DNA from: a virus
Virus record (IMG/VR): IMGVR_UViG_3300032271_000867
Span: 24,413 to 88,412 of that record
DNA length: 64,000 nucleotides
Direction: 5' to 3' (one strand)
Positions 8,973 through 18,448 of this stretch are shown here, in pieces. The notes beneath the pieces are model-generated. The model was not told the origin of the DNA, did not search any database, and saw only the letters and a program-made list of their open reading frames with translations. Position numbers and translations under genes: made by a program. Within the stretch, counting starts at the first letter, position 1. Each line of letters starts with the position of its first letter.

Positions 8973-9927
8973 TTTTTTCTCCGATTGATTTTTCATATAT
9001 CTTTAGTTTTTCACGGCCACGCATTGAGTTATCAAACTTTTTTCCATCTGATGCAAATACGTAATCCAGTGGGATTGATTCTTCTGAGCTTACATCATCA
9101 AGTTTTAGATCTTCAACAACTTGAGTAACATTCTCAGTGATTGCTCTAAGAAATATACCATGAGCTTTTAATGGCATTTTTCTGATGGCATTTAGGTTTC
9201 TTTCATCAGAAAAAAACTTATCCATGATCTCTACTTCAATCAAAGCAGTGATTCCAAACTTAGCTCTATTTGCAGCTAATGCACCTCTGAGGTTTTTGGT
9301 ATTAATTAACCCTGGAATGCCACGAATACGATCATAGGCTCTATAAGCAAACTCTGAGGCCGTGTCTGCTGCTGTCCATTCTTCGTGGGGCCGTTGATGT
9401 CTAGTTTTTGGGTCTCTTTTGCTTAGAGGTTTTTGTTTTTTAATTTTTTCTTCATCGAACAAACGTCCAAAACCACCCTCGTCCTCATCCTCAGACCATC
9501 GATTAACCATGTGTTTTTCCTCTCTCGGGGCGGTAGCCCCCAATAAATACGAAGTATTTATTGCTTTAGTACTAATAGTAATAACTGTAGTATCAGTAAT
9601 ATTAGTAACTATATCAGTAGTACTTAGTACTTGGTTACTAGTAGATACATAGTCATGTGTTGATCGCTCATTAGTAAGCGTAATTAAAACTTTGTAAATG
9701 TTGTAAGAATATTTTGCAAGATTGCGACGAGTACGGGTAGTTTGAAGATAGCCTTTTTGTTCTAGGCCCCTAAATCCTCTACGAAGAGAGGCAGTGCTAT
9801 ACCCAGTAAGTTTTGCTAATTCTTTGGTTGTAAGTTTTACGATGCCATTAGCATCCATTTTGCTCTGTAAAGCAAGAAGCGTCTTTAGCTCAACTGCAGC
9901 CAAAGACGCTAATATTGATTGATCCAT
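8938..9927 (-). CDS. Replication-initiator-like protein with winged HTH
   Basis: 329 aa. Residues about 5-75 form a winged helix-turn-helix (KLTTKELAKLTGYSTASLRRG then LEQKGYLQTT). A Thr/Ile/Ser/Val-rich linker (about 90-130) separates it from a C-terminal helical domain (AYRAYDRIRGIPGLINTKN ...). This two-domain plan, followed by a DnaC-like loader and DnaB-like helicase, parallels lambda O or DnaD-type initiators. The DNA encoding the linker is unusually repetitive and may be the origin. ATG at 9927 has TTAGGA upstream. The role is inferred from architecture and context, not from a confident family match. Confidence 0.6.
   Translation of the reverse strand: MDQSILASLAAVELKTLLALQSKMDANGIVKLTTKELAKLTGYSTASLRRGFRGLEQKGYLQTTRTRRNLAKYSYNIYKVLITLTNERSTHDYVSTSNQVLSTTDIVTNITDTTVITISTKAINTSYLLGATAPREEKHMVNRWSEDEDEGGFGRLFDEEKIKKQKPLSKRDPKTRHQRPHEEWTAADTASEFAYRAYDRIRGIPGLINTKNLRGALAANRAKFGITALIEVEIMDKFFSDERNLNAIRKMPLKAHGIFLRAITENVTQVVEDLKLDDVSSEESIPLDYVFASDGKKFDNSMRGREKLKIYEKSIGEKNDIQHPNTFRN
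9542..9650. other. Repeat-rich candidate replication origin inside the initiator-like gene
   Basis: A perfect 9-bp inverted repeat with a 3-nt centre (AATAAATAC at 9542-9550, its complement at 9554-9562) is followed by nine AGTA tetranucleotides within 80 bp (9568, 9577, 9589, 9595, 9604, 9616, 9619, 9626, 9640). TATCAGTA recurs 21 bp apart at 9591 and 9612, and AGTACT is itself palindromic. The stretch is very AT-rich and encodes the low-complexity linker of the initiator-like protein. It resembles an iteron plus unwinding-element layout; function is inference. Confidence 0.35.
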
Positions 9928-9935
9928 AAGTAGTC

Positions 9936-10205
9936 CTAATAATATCTACGCTCCCTCGGTGAGGGAGTTGTAACTGTGATTGGTTTATCCAATAGTAGCA
10001 TAAGTGCAAGAGCTACAAAAGAAGAGGCAAATGGCAAAACAAAATCTAGGTGATATAGTAGAAAAATGCCAAGAAAAGAAAGTGGAAGGGTAAAAATTAA
10101 TTTAACAATTTTTTTGCGAACAACTCTCTCTAATAAAGATACGAGTAACTCAGTAGTATACGCTACACCCATTCCAACTATGATTATATAAATAATTAAA
10201 TCCAT
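9936..10205 (-). CDS. Small membrane protein
   Basis: 89 aa with three likely membrane segments: LIIYIIIVGMGVAYTTELLV at the N-terminus, then LIFTLPLSFLGIFLLYHL, then PFASSFVALALMLLL, with a basic KK between the first two. Not assignable to a family. It sits between the last tail gene and the initiator-like gene, the border of structural and replication modules. A TATACT-like element lies just before the ATG, but no matching -35 is convincing. It might be a membrane-associated replication or exclusion protein; this is not supported beyond the topology. Confidence 0.5.
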   Translation of the reverse strand: MDLIIYIIIVGMGVAYTTELLVSLLERVVRKKIVKLIFTLPLSFLGIFLLYHLDFVLPFASSFVALALMLLLDKPITVTTPSPRERRYY

Positions 10206-10217
10206 AATTTAAGTATA

Positions 10218-12626
10218 TTACACTATGCCCTTGCTATATACTCCAGACACAAGTTTAATGACATACGGAGTATTTGCAGGAAGTTGATCTTTTAAATTAG
10301 CATTTAATCTAGAAAGTTTTATGTCCCTTGTTGTGTACAACATACTTGGAGAGTTTCCGGCAACTCCTGTAGTCCATACTCCGCCATAAGTAGACGCAAT
10401 TGTTCCATCAAAATAATCTGTAGGAAAATTGCCGTATTCCATTTGTGCCATATCCAAATACAGAACTTGAGAAGCAGAAGTAGGATTATTTAGTAAAGTA
10501 GATACTCCTACAGTAATTGTCGTATTTGCTGGGTCTATGTTTTCTGGAGTAGTAATTGACGAAAATTGTCTAGACCAAATATTGGTAAATTTTCTTGTTC
10601 CATTTAAAGTGTCAATTGTTGTCCAAGTAGCAGAAACAGTTCCGCCAGTAGTTGCTGCAATTGTGCTTGAAGCTGTATTGTCAACGTAAGTAAGTGAGTT
10701 AGAAGCTGCTGTTGCTACTGTTGCAGTAGTGCTATATCCTGATCCAAATGATTGTATAGATATATTATCTCCAATTTTAAATGGGTGAGGATTTAAAAAT
10801 CTAACAGTTACAATGTTATTTATTTTTTGTTTAGTTAAAACTGTAGATTGAGAACTTATACTAAAATAAATACTGTTATAGCTAACATTAGTTACTGATC
10901 TACCATAGATAGAAAATGTATAAGTCTGAGTAGGAAGTACGTTTGAAATGCTAGTTTGTACTCTTGTTGCATAAGTTGTAGGAGATGCATCACAAGTAAC
11001 TGTAAGCATTTTAGTTCCTGAAATTGCTTGACCTAAAGTGGTATCTACTGCAGCATTTGAGATAGATACTGAAGTAGTTGCACCAGAACTATTTATTTTA
11101 TAACCATTCCAACTATTTGTGTTTAGTTCAAATGAAGGATTATAAAGAAAATTATTTTTATTTCCAAGTAATGTAATTATGATACCATTTGCTTCATTAA
11201 AAGGCTGTAATGATGCTCCATTACTTACTTGAATCATATCTAAGTAAAATGTGCCAGTAACTAAAAATTTAAATCCTACTACGCAAAATACGGCATTAGA
11301 CGGAGAAGTAAAACTACTATTAGATCTGGTCCAACCAGTTGCTAATGAACTAACCGCAGTTCCTGTAACAGCACTTCCAATAATAACACCGTATTGGTCA
11401 TACCACTCTATAGATAATTGGATAGTATTTCCTGAAGGAGTGGTAGAATTTTTATGAAAAAAACTAAAATTATAAGCAGTACTTCCTGCAACAGGAATAC
11501 CTTTTGTTTTTGGGCTGCTAGCGCCATTTTTTATGTAAGTATTGCTAGTTTTTACTGTTACTTTTCCACAATATTGAAGATCAACAGCCAAAGAAACATC
11601 TGACGGAAAACTTACAATAGTTGGAGTTACTACTGAGTTTTCAATATTAATTCCAATGTTACCTATAGCTTCCCAAAAACCAATAGATTTGTTAAATGTA
11701 CTATCCTGATTAGTAAGCATTAAATTAGGGCTATCAGATAATGTGGTTAAATATCCAGTTAAAGACTCTATATATGTTTGTAAAGCTGTATATGTACCTT
11801 TACGTTGGTAAATATACACAGCTTCTCTAATTAACGCTTTTCTATTTTTAAAAGGAAGAGTATTTTCAACGGGTAAACCCAAGCTTAATTCAGCTGCATT
11901 AATTGAAAATGGATTAATATTTTTTTGTTCATAATTTGGAGCAATAAAATCCATATAAGTCATAAACTCGTCGTAAGTTAATGAAAATCCTTTAAGAAAT
12001 TTATATAGAGTTGACGTAGTATCAATTGGTTCTAAAGAACTTTGACCTGAAGTTGTAAATACTTTGGGAATACTCTCCATAAGTTTATCTTGAGTAGAGA
12101 TAGCTTGAATACCAGGTTGAACTCTATCAATAAGCCCGCTTAGTTCGTTTACACTTTGTGGAGTAGCTGATGCAGACACAGCATGACTTACCACAATGCT
12201 TTTATAATTTTTTGGAATTAATGTAAAAGTTTGTCCAGTAATTATCCAATTATTTGAAGAAGAACTTCTTGACCAAAGAGTGTAAAAAGCAAACTTACCA
12301 GGAATTAAAGAAACTTGATTAAAATCTGTAGGATATAAATAAAAGTTATCTAATCCATCTATAAACGAATTAATACTTGGTATTAAAGAATACTCTTCGT
12401 ATAAAATAACTCCATCATCCTGTGTTTCTGAAAAATATTCTTGATTTCTAACTAGTCTAAAAGCATTAGATGCACCAGATGGTATATTCCAAGTAATTTT
12501 AACAAGTTCATACTCAATACACTCTGAAGTAACGGGGTTAGAGTTAAGTGGGCTAACAGTTAATTGGCCGTATTGTTGGCCCCCATTAACTTGTGGGTTA
12601 TATTTAAAACTACTGTATATTGGCAC
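10218..12626 (-). CDS. Tail/baseplate protein with P2 gpI-like region and fibre-like C-terminus
   Basis: 802 aa. Residues about 185-300 (ESIPKVF, FLKGFSLTYDEF, LREAVYIYQRKGTYTALQ) match the P2 gpI-like tail proteins that join baseplate to fibres. The N-terminal 150 residues look like a beta-sandwich. The long C-terminus has two or three carbohydrate-binding-module-like sandwiches (YNFSFFHKNS..., YTFSIYGRS...). I placed the start at GTG 12626, which shares a base with the preceding TAG and has GGAG seven bases upstream; a TTG six codons earlier is weaker. It closes the baseplate operon and probably displays a receptor-binding surface. Confidence 0.75.
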   Translation of the reverse strand: MPIYSSFKYNPQVNGGQQYGQLTVSPLNSNPVTSECIEYELVKITWNIPSGASNAFRLVRNQEYFSETQDDGVILYEEYSLIPSINSFIDGLDNFYLYPTDFNQVSLIPGKFAFYTLWSRSSSSNNWIITGQTFTLIPKNYKSIVVSHAVSASATPQSVNELSGLIDRVQPGIQAISTQDKLMESIPKVFTTSGQSSLEPIDTTSTLYKFLKGFSLTYDEFMTYMDFIAPNYEQKNINPFSINAAELSLGLPVENTLPFKNRKALIREAVYIYQRKGTYTALQTYIESLTGYLTTLSDSPNLMLTNQDSTFNKSIGFWEAIGNIGINIENSVVTPTIVSFPSDVSLAVDLQYCGKVTVKTSNTYIKNGASSPKTKGIPVAGSTAYNFSFFHKNSTTPSGNTIQLSIEWYDQYGVIIGSAVTGTAVSSLATGWTRSNSSFTSPSNAVFCVVGFKFLVTGTFYLDMIQVSNGASLQPFNEANGIIITLLGNKNNFLYNPSFELNTNSWNGYKINSSGATTSVSISNAAVDTTLGQAISGTKMLTVTCDASPTTYATRVQTSISNVLPTQTYTFSIYGRSVTNVSYNSIYFSISSQSTVLTKQKINNIVTVRFLNPHPFKIGDNISIQSFGSGYSTTATVATAASNSLTYVDNTASSTIAATTGGTVSATWTTIDTLNGTRKFTNIWSRQFSSITTPENIDPANTTITVGVSTLLNNPTSASQVLYLDMAQMEYGNFPTDYFDGTIASTYGGVWTTGVAGNSPSMLYTTRDIKLSRLNANLKDQLPANTPYVIKLVSGVYSKGIV

Positions 12627-12886
12627 TAAATAGCTCCGCCACAATCAATGATATAAATACCATTTTCTATATTTGTAATTCGATCACTTAAACTAGTCCA
12701 GGTAGTTGTAGCTGTACTAAAATTGCCCACATTCCATGCAGAAGTTCTGCTGTGAGGGTTAGTTCCAATGATTGATTGAATAGCATAAATTTCTGCAAAC
12801 AAAGCGTTTACATCATTAGCAATTACATAATCTACGTTGTCTACACGAGTAGCGTATGAAGCAAGTTGGTTTGGGTAATATGACAT
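12626..12886 (-). CDS. Small structural protein at the baseplate-fibre junction
   Basis: 86 aa with ATG preceded by AGGAG. It contains DVNALFAEIYAIQSIIGTNP, a helix often seen in small fibre-attachment proteins, then a Ser/Thr-rich stretch and a DRITNIENGIY helix. It overlaps the next gene's GTG start by one base. I infer a trimeric connector or fibre-tip adapter; no family is recognised with confidence. Confidence 0.55.
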   Translation of the reverse strand: MSYYPNQLASYATRVDNVDYVIANDVNALFAEIYAIQSIIGTNPHSRTSAWNVGNFSTATTTWTSLSDRITNIENGIYIIDCGGAI

Positions 12887-12944
12887 TAAATCTCCTATAA
12901 TCTATTACAATTTTTACTTATTAAGTAAGTTTTATCAAGGTAAG

Positions 12945-13211
12945 CTACGGAGTTCCACCGTCAATTGAGTTAGATGTTGTTAACCATACTGGAAAAGATG
13001 GGTCTCCACCTTCAAACATTGCCCACACGGTAGATCCAATAACTGGAATAAAAAATACTGAACTACCAGGCCAGGACCAACCAGTTATTTCTGTTAAAAA
13101 TATTTGAGGTATTTGTAACTTTAATCTTTTTTTATCTAAAGGATCTTTATTGTCAATTACAATAGCTCGATATACTCCATAAAACCTTTTGTAGTTAGTA
13201 GTTTCATGCAT
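12945..13211 (-). CDS. Baseplate spike OB-fold protein (gpV/gp5 N-domain type)
   Basis: 88 aa. YGVYRAIVIDNKDPLDKKRL, then LQIPQIF and VIGSTVWAMFEGGDPSFPVW, is the typical OB-fold sequence at the base of phage spikes (T4 gp5 N-domain, P2 gpV, VgrG). It is short and has no beta-helix or lysozyme domain, so it would form only the trimeric OB collar; a separate tip is not visible. It lies between baseplate J and the small junction protein. Confidence 0.75.
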   Translation of the reverse strand: MHETTNYKRFYGVYRAIVIDNKDPLDKKRLKLQIPQIFLTEITGWSWPGSSVFFIPVIGSTVWAMFEGGDPSFPVWLTTSNSIDGGTP

Positions 13212-13212
13212 T

Positions 13213-15111
13213 TTATCCTCTAGTAACTACTAAAGTGTATGTTTGTGAGTGAATTTTATCACTAGCAGTTACTTTAATAGAAATGCTATTAAATCCAGAA
13301 CTTAAACTAATAGCACTACTAGTAACACCAGAAGCAACAGTAAGTGGACTACCAGAAGGTGGAGTGATTACTATTGTGGCATTTATATCAGTACTAGTTG
13401 GTGTTAAAGTAATTGTAGATACACCACTAGCTACTGCTAGTCCATAGTTAACAATGTTGCTTGAAAGAGTAATAGAACCAGAAGAAGTAGTTAGCAAACT
13501 TAAAGTTGTGACTGATGATCGTTCAGTAACTGTAATAGCAGAATCTTGTAAAGTGAAAATTTCATTTACTGCACCATTTAAAATTTTTCTTGATGTGCCG
13601 GAGTTAGTGTCTAAAATAGTTACATATGCATTTGTCACACCAGGTGCAGCACGTAATGCAGCTTCAATTACTTCCGGAGTTACAATCGCATTAAAATCTG
13701 TGCCTTGGTAAGAAAATCCTGCTCGTAAAATAGTTTTTATATTATTACTTACTTGGTCATTTGTAAATCGTAAATCTCTAGTATATTCAACTGTTATTTT
13801 TACAGGTACATAGGTAGGAGGAAGAAGAGTTACAGCTACTCCTATTTGAGTGTAAGGTTGAATTACAGGGTAAACACTGCTTGTTAAAGTCGTCCATTTA
13901 TCTGTAAGTAATCCAATATTTCCGGAATCATATAGAGGATAAGGATCATAAGCAGATCCAGTAGAAATTGGTGCAATGTATAAGTTTACTGAATTCCATA
14001 CATCTGCAGATGCTTTTGCTTTTCCTACAAAAGATGAATTCATTACTAATTTTTCGTAATCCGAGAGTGTAATAGCTCTATAAAAAGGAGATAATGCATT
14101 TGCAGCATTTACTCTAATACTAGAGTTAGTTTCAGGATCACTGCCTCCGGTACCTAATCCAGTTACTGTTGCAGTTATAGTATTATTAATTGTTAAATTA
14201 GAATTAATAATGGCTAAATCAGAAGAAGAATAAGGAGTATATGTAGAGTCAAAACCATAATAAAGTGTGTTTAAAGTATTATTAGGAATATTGCCTATTA
14301 CTCCTCCTCCAATTGAGTATTGCACTTTAATTGCCGCATTAACTTGAGGAATACTTCCTGATAAACCATTTCCAAATTGAATATACAATTGGTCAAACTC
14401 ATCAAAATAAATTTGATAAACAGTAGAGTTTTGATTTGCATCGACAATGTGGTCAATTTTTGACCATTGCTCATACGTAGTACCATTTAGTACATATACA
14501 ACTACACTGTCCTCTAAAACATTGTCTGAGTTAATTGGAAAAATTTGATTTGAAGTTCCATCTGAATACCCGATAATTTTTCCAGCAATATCTGTAGAAT
14601 TTTGTGCAGGATAGTCAAGTATACTTGGTCGTCCATGAGTCGCAGTAACAGTTGTCGGTGTATTTGGAGCAAGCATTACTTGAGAATCTAAAGTAAAATA
14701 AATAGTAGAAAATACTCCATTATTATTTATTTCACCAGAAATTACTGATCCGTCAGATATAGTATACGTATTATTACTATTATTAGTAATTGTAATATCT
14801 ACAGAAGCTGCTTTATATCCTGTAGGAGAATATCCATAAATACGTGAAAGATTTAAAAGACTTTGCCGTTGATTAGCTGTGTAAATAAAACTTTCATTTG
14901 CAATTCTGTCAATATAATAATTTATAAGATCACCCATATACGCAAATGTTTCTACAAGAGCCACACCAAAGTCAGCAGGGTCAGTACCTTGCCATTCAGG
15001 AATAGATTGTTGAACTCTAGCTATAAGAGCACTTCTTAAAGAATTAAAATCTCTGTTAGTGTAATCAATTGATACAGGTAAAGTTGTATCTGTAGTATTT
15101 TTTATTGCCAT
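13213..15111 (-). CDS. Baseplate J-like protein with C-terminal cadherin-like domain
   Basis: 632-aa baseplate wedge protein of the J/gp6 type. The N-terminus shows VSIDYTNRDFNSLRSALI, DPADFGVALVETFAYMGDLI and RIANESFIYTANQRQSLLNL, which is diagnostic. The centre (AITLSDYEKLV, VTPEVIEAALRAAPGV) completes the J domain. After about residue 545 comes an extra 85-residue beta-sandwich resembling the cadherin-like domain family (NYGLAVASGV, FNSISIKVTASD, TYTLVVTRG). This extension would decorate the outer rim of the baseplate and could bind sugar. It is adjacent to gp25. Confidence 0.88.
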   Translation of the reverse strand: MAIKNTTDTTLPVSIDYTNRDFNSLRSALIARVQQSIPEWQGTDPADFGVALVETFAYMGDLINYYIDRIANESFIYTANQRQSLLNLSRIYGYSPTGYKAASVDITITNNSNNTYTISDGSVISGEINNNGVFSTIYFTLDSQVMLAPNTPTTVTATHGRPSILDYPAQNSTDIAGKIIGYSDGTSNQIFPINSDNVLEDSVVVYVLNGTTYEQWSKIDHIVDANQNSTVYQIYFDEFDQLYIQFGNGLSGSIPQVNAAIKVQYSIGGGVIGNIPNNTLNTLYYGFDSTYTPYSSSDLAIINSNLTINNTITATVTGLGTGGSDPETNSSIRVNAANALSPFYRAITLSDYEKLVMNSSFVGKAKASADVWNSVNLYIAPISTGSAYDPYPLYDSGNIGLLTDKWTTLTSSVYPVIQPYTQIGVAVTLLPPTYVPVKITVEYTRDLRFTNDQVSNNIKTILRAGFSYQGTDFNAIVTPEVIEAALRAAPGVTNAYVTILDTNSGTSRKILNGAVNEIFTLQDSAITVTERSSVTTLSLLTTSSGSITLSSNIVNYGLAVASGVSTITLTPTSTDINATIVITPPSGSPLTVASGVTSSAISLSSGFNSISIKVTASDKIHSQTYTLVVTRG

Positions 15112-15524
15112 TAGTATCTCTTTTCAGAAATGATTCCAGAGTTATCTACTGTAGATAGTCCAACTATCAAAGAAGAAGTAGACTCATTAGGTAGGGTGTA
15201 GGTAACATTCACGTTGATAGTTGACCCATCTGCACTATAAGTTACATCTACGCTATTTAATCTCAATAATCTAAAATATAAAGAAAAAATTCTATTAATT
15301 TCTGTTTCAATAGTAGAACTTAAAGAGTCTCTTGTATCTAAAATAGTGAGACCAATTGTAGTCCCAAATGCGGGATACATAACACGTTCACCAAGATTAG
15401 TATTTATAGCTGATATAATTCTATCATTCCATATTTTTTTAGGGTCTGTAGTAACATTTATTTTTCCGTAACTATCTATAGAAAACGGTAAAGTAATTGT
15501 TTTTTCAGTTAATCTTTGAGCCAT
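15111..15524 (-). CDS. Baseplate wedge protein gp25-like
   Basis: 137 aa. ITLPFSIDSYGKINVTTDP, then IWNDRIISAINTNLGERVMYP and FGTTIGLTI is the gp25/IraD-type signature found in contractile tails. It would help nucleate sheath polymerisation on the baseplate. It overlaps the J gene by one base and follows the hub gene, the standard order of contractile systems. Confidence 0.88.
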   Translation of the reverse strand: MAQRLTEKTITLPFSIDSYGKINVTTDPKKIWNDRIISAINTNLGERVMYPAFGTTIGLTILDTRDSLSSTIETEINRIFSLYFRLLRLNSVDVTYSADGSTINVNVTYTLPNESTSSLIVGLSTVDNSGIISEKRY

Positions 15525-15526
15525 AA

Positions 15527-16792
15527 TTATCTACTGTTCCATCTCATAGGAGTTCTTAAGTATCCTTGATTACCCATACTAATTAACATAGTCTGAGAAT
15601 CTAATACTGAGGTATTTTGTTTTACAGGTTTATTTAAATTATTAAGTAAATTTGCTTCAAGATCAACAGTTCCAATACGTCCAAAATTTGTATCTCTAAA
15701 AGCAGTAGATTTAGTTGAGTTTAACCCATCTGTTACTACATTCATTTCTACTTGATATTGCCCAAGTTTAAAAAATCTATGAGTTACTTGTTTGATAATC
15801 CAATGACCATCTGTACTGTTACCTGTTCCGTCTACATATATAACACCGTATGGTTTAAATCTAGGATCCCCTTGACAAAGAATTTTTGCAGGAATATTAA
15901 AACGAGACATGTGTGCATGTCCTTTAGTTACTGACTCTACATCTGTAATATTATGAGTTACTTGTGAATTAATAGGTTCATTAAATAATGAGTCACTAAC
16001 ACTAGACCTAAGTGATTCACCGATAGTTGTTGAAGACTGAGAAGTAGTAATAAGTTTTTCTGTATAAGGATTTATACCAGCAACTTGTTTATTTGTGTGA
16101 AGGTATTCAGTTCCTTCAATGTGTTCACCATTTAATACTTTAAAATAATCTAAAGTTCTATCAAAAAAATCTTGACCAGTAGGTCCTACACTAGTTCTTT
16201 GAGAAAGAACCGGAACATCAGAAAAATTAGAGTCAATAAGTTTGTCTATACTTCTAAAAATTAAATGAGTATTATCTATGACCATAGCAAACCCAATTCG
16301 TTTTGCTTGTTCCTGCAGCCACTCCCAGTATGAATGTCCTGCTATTGTTAACTGTTCAAATCTTCTTGAATCTGAATCACCAGTAAATTTAAAACCATTT
16401 TCTATAGCAATTATTTCTGCAATTTCAGGAATGGTTTTATTATTAAATACACGGGTTATTTTTTCTTTTAAAGGATAAGAAGCAGAAACACAATGTATTT
16501 GCATTAATTGTTGAGTAGCAGGAGTAAGTTCTTTAGAAATATAGGAAACATATCCTACCCATATTTTATTTTTATTTCCCTGTTTCCATTCAAATTTAAT
16601 TGGAATACCAGTTTTTATAATAGAAAAATATAAAGGACTAATTGTTGTGTATTCAATAATTAAAATATCATGTCGATATTGTTCTTGAATTAAATCAACT
16701 CTACTTGGTTGAACACTTATTCCAGGTAAAGAAGGCCATGAAATTCTATAATCTGTACCAAATCTATATTTTCTAAATGTTTGATCAGACAT
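15527..16792 (-). CDS. Baseplate hub protein (gpD/gp27-like)
   Basis: 421 aa. The N-terminal domain (RFGTDYRISWPS, PIKFEWKQGN, WVGYVSYIS) and central part (IPEIAEIIAIENGF, YWEWLQEQAKRIGFAMVI) fit the two-barrel hub proteins of contractile tails. GHWIIKQVTHRF near residue 345 matches the last hub strand. It should form the trimeric ring that receives the spike and the first tube ring. Neighbours are the LysM-type protein and gp25. Confidence 0.78.
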   Translation of the reverse strand: MSDQTFRKYRFGTDYRISWPSLPGISVQPSRVDLIQEQYRHDILIIEYTTISPLYFSIIKTGIPIKFEWKQGNKNKIWVGYVSYISKELTPATQQLMQIHCVSASYPLKEKITRVFNNKTIPEIAEIIAIENGFKFTGDSDSRRFEQLTIAGHSYWEWLQEQAKRIGFAMVIDNTHLIFRSIDKLIDSNFSDVPVLSQRTSVGPTGQDFFDRTLDYFKVLNGEHIEGTEYLHTNKQVAGINPYTEKLITTSQSSTTIGESLRSSVSDSLFNEPINSQVTHNITDVESVTKGHAHMSRFNIPAKILCQGDPRFKPYGVIYVDGTGNSTDGHWIIKQVTHRFFKLGQYQVEMNVVTDGLNSTKSTAFRDTNFGRIGTVDLEANLLNNLNKPVKQNTSVLDSQTMLISMGNQGYLRTPMRWNSR

Positions 16793-17060
16793 TAGGAATC
16801 CTAACTAATGTTCCTACAGGAATATTAAATGCATTACTTATTTCAGGATTTATATCCATAATTTTCCACCACATTTCTGGTGCTCCAAAATAATCATTTG
16901 CCACTGAATCAATTCGATCACTATCTGACCATGTGTAATAAAAGAAAGAGTTATTAGAGGGTAAAAATGTTCTTAGTACAGTAATAGGGTAGTTACCTGT
17001 CCTACTATCATTGGCTTTAAATATTCTGCCATTTGCATATCTACTATCAGAATAAATCAT
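16785..17060 (-). CDS. LysM/gp53-like baseplate protein
   Basis: 91 aa. The second half, DSDRIDSVANDYFGAPEMWW followed by KIMDINPEI and IPVGTLVRIP, is the LysM-like pattern of tail protein X / gp53-type wedge proteins. It is located between the tube-adapter and hub genes and overlaps the hub start by 8 nt. LysM in this setting is structural and contacts other tail proteins rather than peptidoglycan. Confidence 0.75.
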   Translation of the reverse strand: MIYSDSRYANGRIFKANDSRTGNYPITVLRTFLPSNNSFFYYTWSDSDRIDSVANDYFGAPEMWWKIMDINPEISNAFNIPVGTLVRIPNV

Positions 17061-18446
17061 TTAAAATCCTGTATCTGGAATTCTATTGGCACTAAATGTT
17101 ACAGAAGAAAGTAATGGAACCATTCTGTGATCAAAAATAATGTGTTTAACTGTTATACCTGAAATTTGAACTAAGTAACGTAATGATTTTCCTAAATGAA
17201 GTTCTAGTGGTCTAACTTGAATAAACCCAATATCTGCAGTCAATCCATCTGCACTATTTCTTTCAACAAATTTACTTTTTAAACCAAAACCTAACAACGT
17301 TCTTAATAGCGACTCTAGATCATACATCGTGCCTTTATTAAAAATTTCTTTTTGCTCTGCAGCACTTGGAGGAATTGGGTAAATATCCTGAGCATTAATA
17401 CCCGTTAATACTTGTTGAGTTGTTGGATCATAGTAGGCAAAATCAGCCATCCTATTTAAAATTAAATCAAATTGGATAGTACTTTGAGATAAACTAGAAG
17501 AAATTGGATTGAAATAGTCTAAACCAGCAGTAAAAATTGATGGATCACTTTTTAAAACTCCTTGATAAGACATAGTAATAGTAGTTGGATTATACAAAAA
17601 TTGGTATGCATAACGTTCTGTTATCTCAGGAAAAAGTCCAGGATCATTAATTTGATTTTGAATATCATTAATACCATTTTTTACATTTGAAGGAGTTGAA
17701 CTTGTAGAATTAGGTTTTGGTATATATAGAACAATCATTCCTTTATGGCCAGCAGAATTTGACCAAAGATCATGCGCTTCTTTAATTTTTGCAGGTTCAG
17801 TAATCTTTTTACCGTAAATTTTACTAAACTCTCCAGAATAAGCAGCAGGAGAAAGATACGCATCATGAACCGCACTAGCATTAAATCTTAATGGTTTTTT
17901 AAAAAGTTGTGCTGCACTTGTTGAGGCAGGTGTAGGAGTTACAGAATTAGAAGAAGCTACGTACCCTTTATCTCCAGGTAAAAAACGGTGTGAGTTTACT
18001 TGAGGTATATAACCAGAATCTCCGGGTAAAAAGTGGTGTGATCCACCTCCAGTTAAATTAGCTATCTGTAGTAATAACGCTTTTTCTCTATCTTTGTATT
18101 GTTGCCAATGACTATGTTGTTGCTTATATTTAGCATAAATTACATCTCTTTGACTTTGTAAAGTACTGGGATCACTTAATGCAGCTATTCCTGCATCTAG
18201 TTCATTTAATTGGGCTTTAAGATTTTTCCAACCCTCTACACCAGCATTTGTGTCCCCATCTTTTTGTTGTTTTTCTAGTATTTTAAGATAACTTATTTCA
18301 GCTTGGCATTTAGCAATTGTCGTAGGCAAAATAGGTACACTATTAATTTTAGGATCTGCAGTTAAAAATCCACCAGAAATAGAGGCAACTGCATTTGACC
18401 CCCCATTTATTATACTATCTATAAAATCATAAAAAGGATCACTCAT
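17061..18446 (-). CDS. Tube-baseplate adapter protein (contractile-injection-type)
   Basis: 461 aa. Residues about 280-461 (YAYQFLYNPTTITMSYQG, IQFDLILNRM, VRPLELHLGKSLRYLVQIS, FDHRMVPLLSSVTF) resemble tube-type adapter proteins located between tape measure and hub in contractile systems. The N-terminal 150 residues include coiled coils (LKILEKQQKD, AQLNELDAGIAAL). Between them is a direct repeat HxFLPGDxGY (residues about 137-165) in two copies, a flexible linker. Role inferred from position and similarity of pattern. Confidence 0.6.
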   Translation of the reverse strand: MSDPFYDFIDSIINGGSNAVASISGGFLTADPKINSVPILPTTIAKCQAEISYLKILEKQQKDGDTNAGVEGWKNLKAQLNELDAGIAALSDPSTLQSQRDVIYAKYKQQHSHWQQYKDREKALLLQIANLTGGGSHHFLPGDSGYIPQVNSHRFLPGDKGYVASSNSVTPTPASTSAAQLFKKPLRFNASAVHDAYLSPAAYSGEFSKIYGKKITEPAKIKEAHDLWSNSAGHKGMIVLYIPKPNSTSSTPSNVKNGINDIQNQINDPGLFPEITERYAYQFLYNPTTITMSYQGVLKSDPSIFTAGLDYFNPISSSLSQSTIQFDLILNRMADFAYYDPTTQQVLTGINAQDIYPIPPSAAEQKEIFNKGTMYDLESLLRTLLGFGLKSKFVERNSADGLTADIGFIQVRPLELHLGKSLRYLVQISGITVKHIIFDHRMVPLLSSVTFSANRIPDTGF

Positions 18447-18448
18447 TA

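Noticed and set aside
9951-9967. CTCCCTC-GGT-GAGGGAG hairpin at the end of the 89-aa membrane protein gene
   Set aside because: Lies within coding sequence and is not followed by a U-tract on either strand.
12914-12928. TTACTTA-T-TAAGTAA palindrome between two tail genes
   Set aside because: Perfect but very AT-rich and short, no U-tract on the minus strand; could arise by chance.
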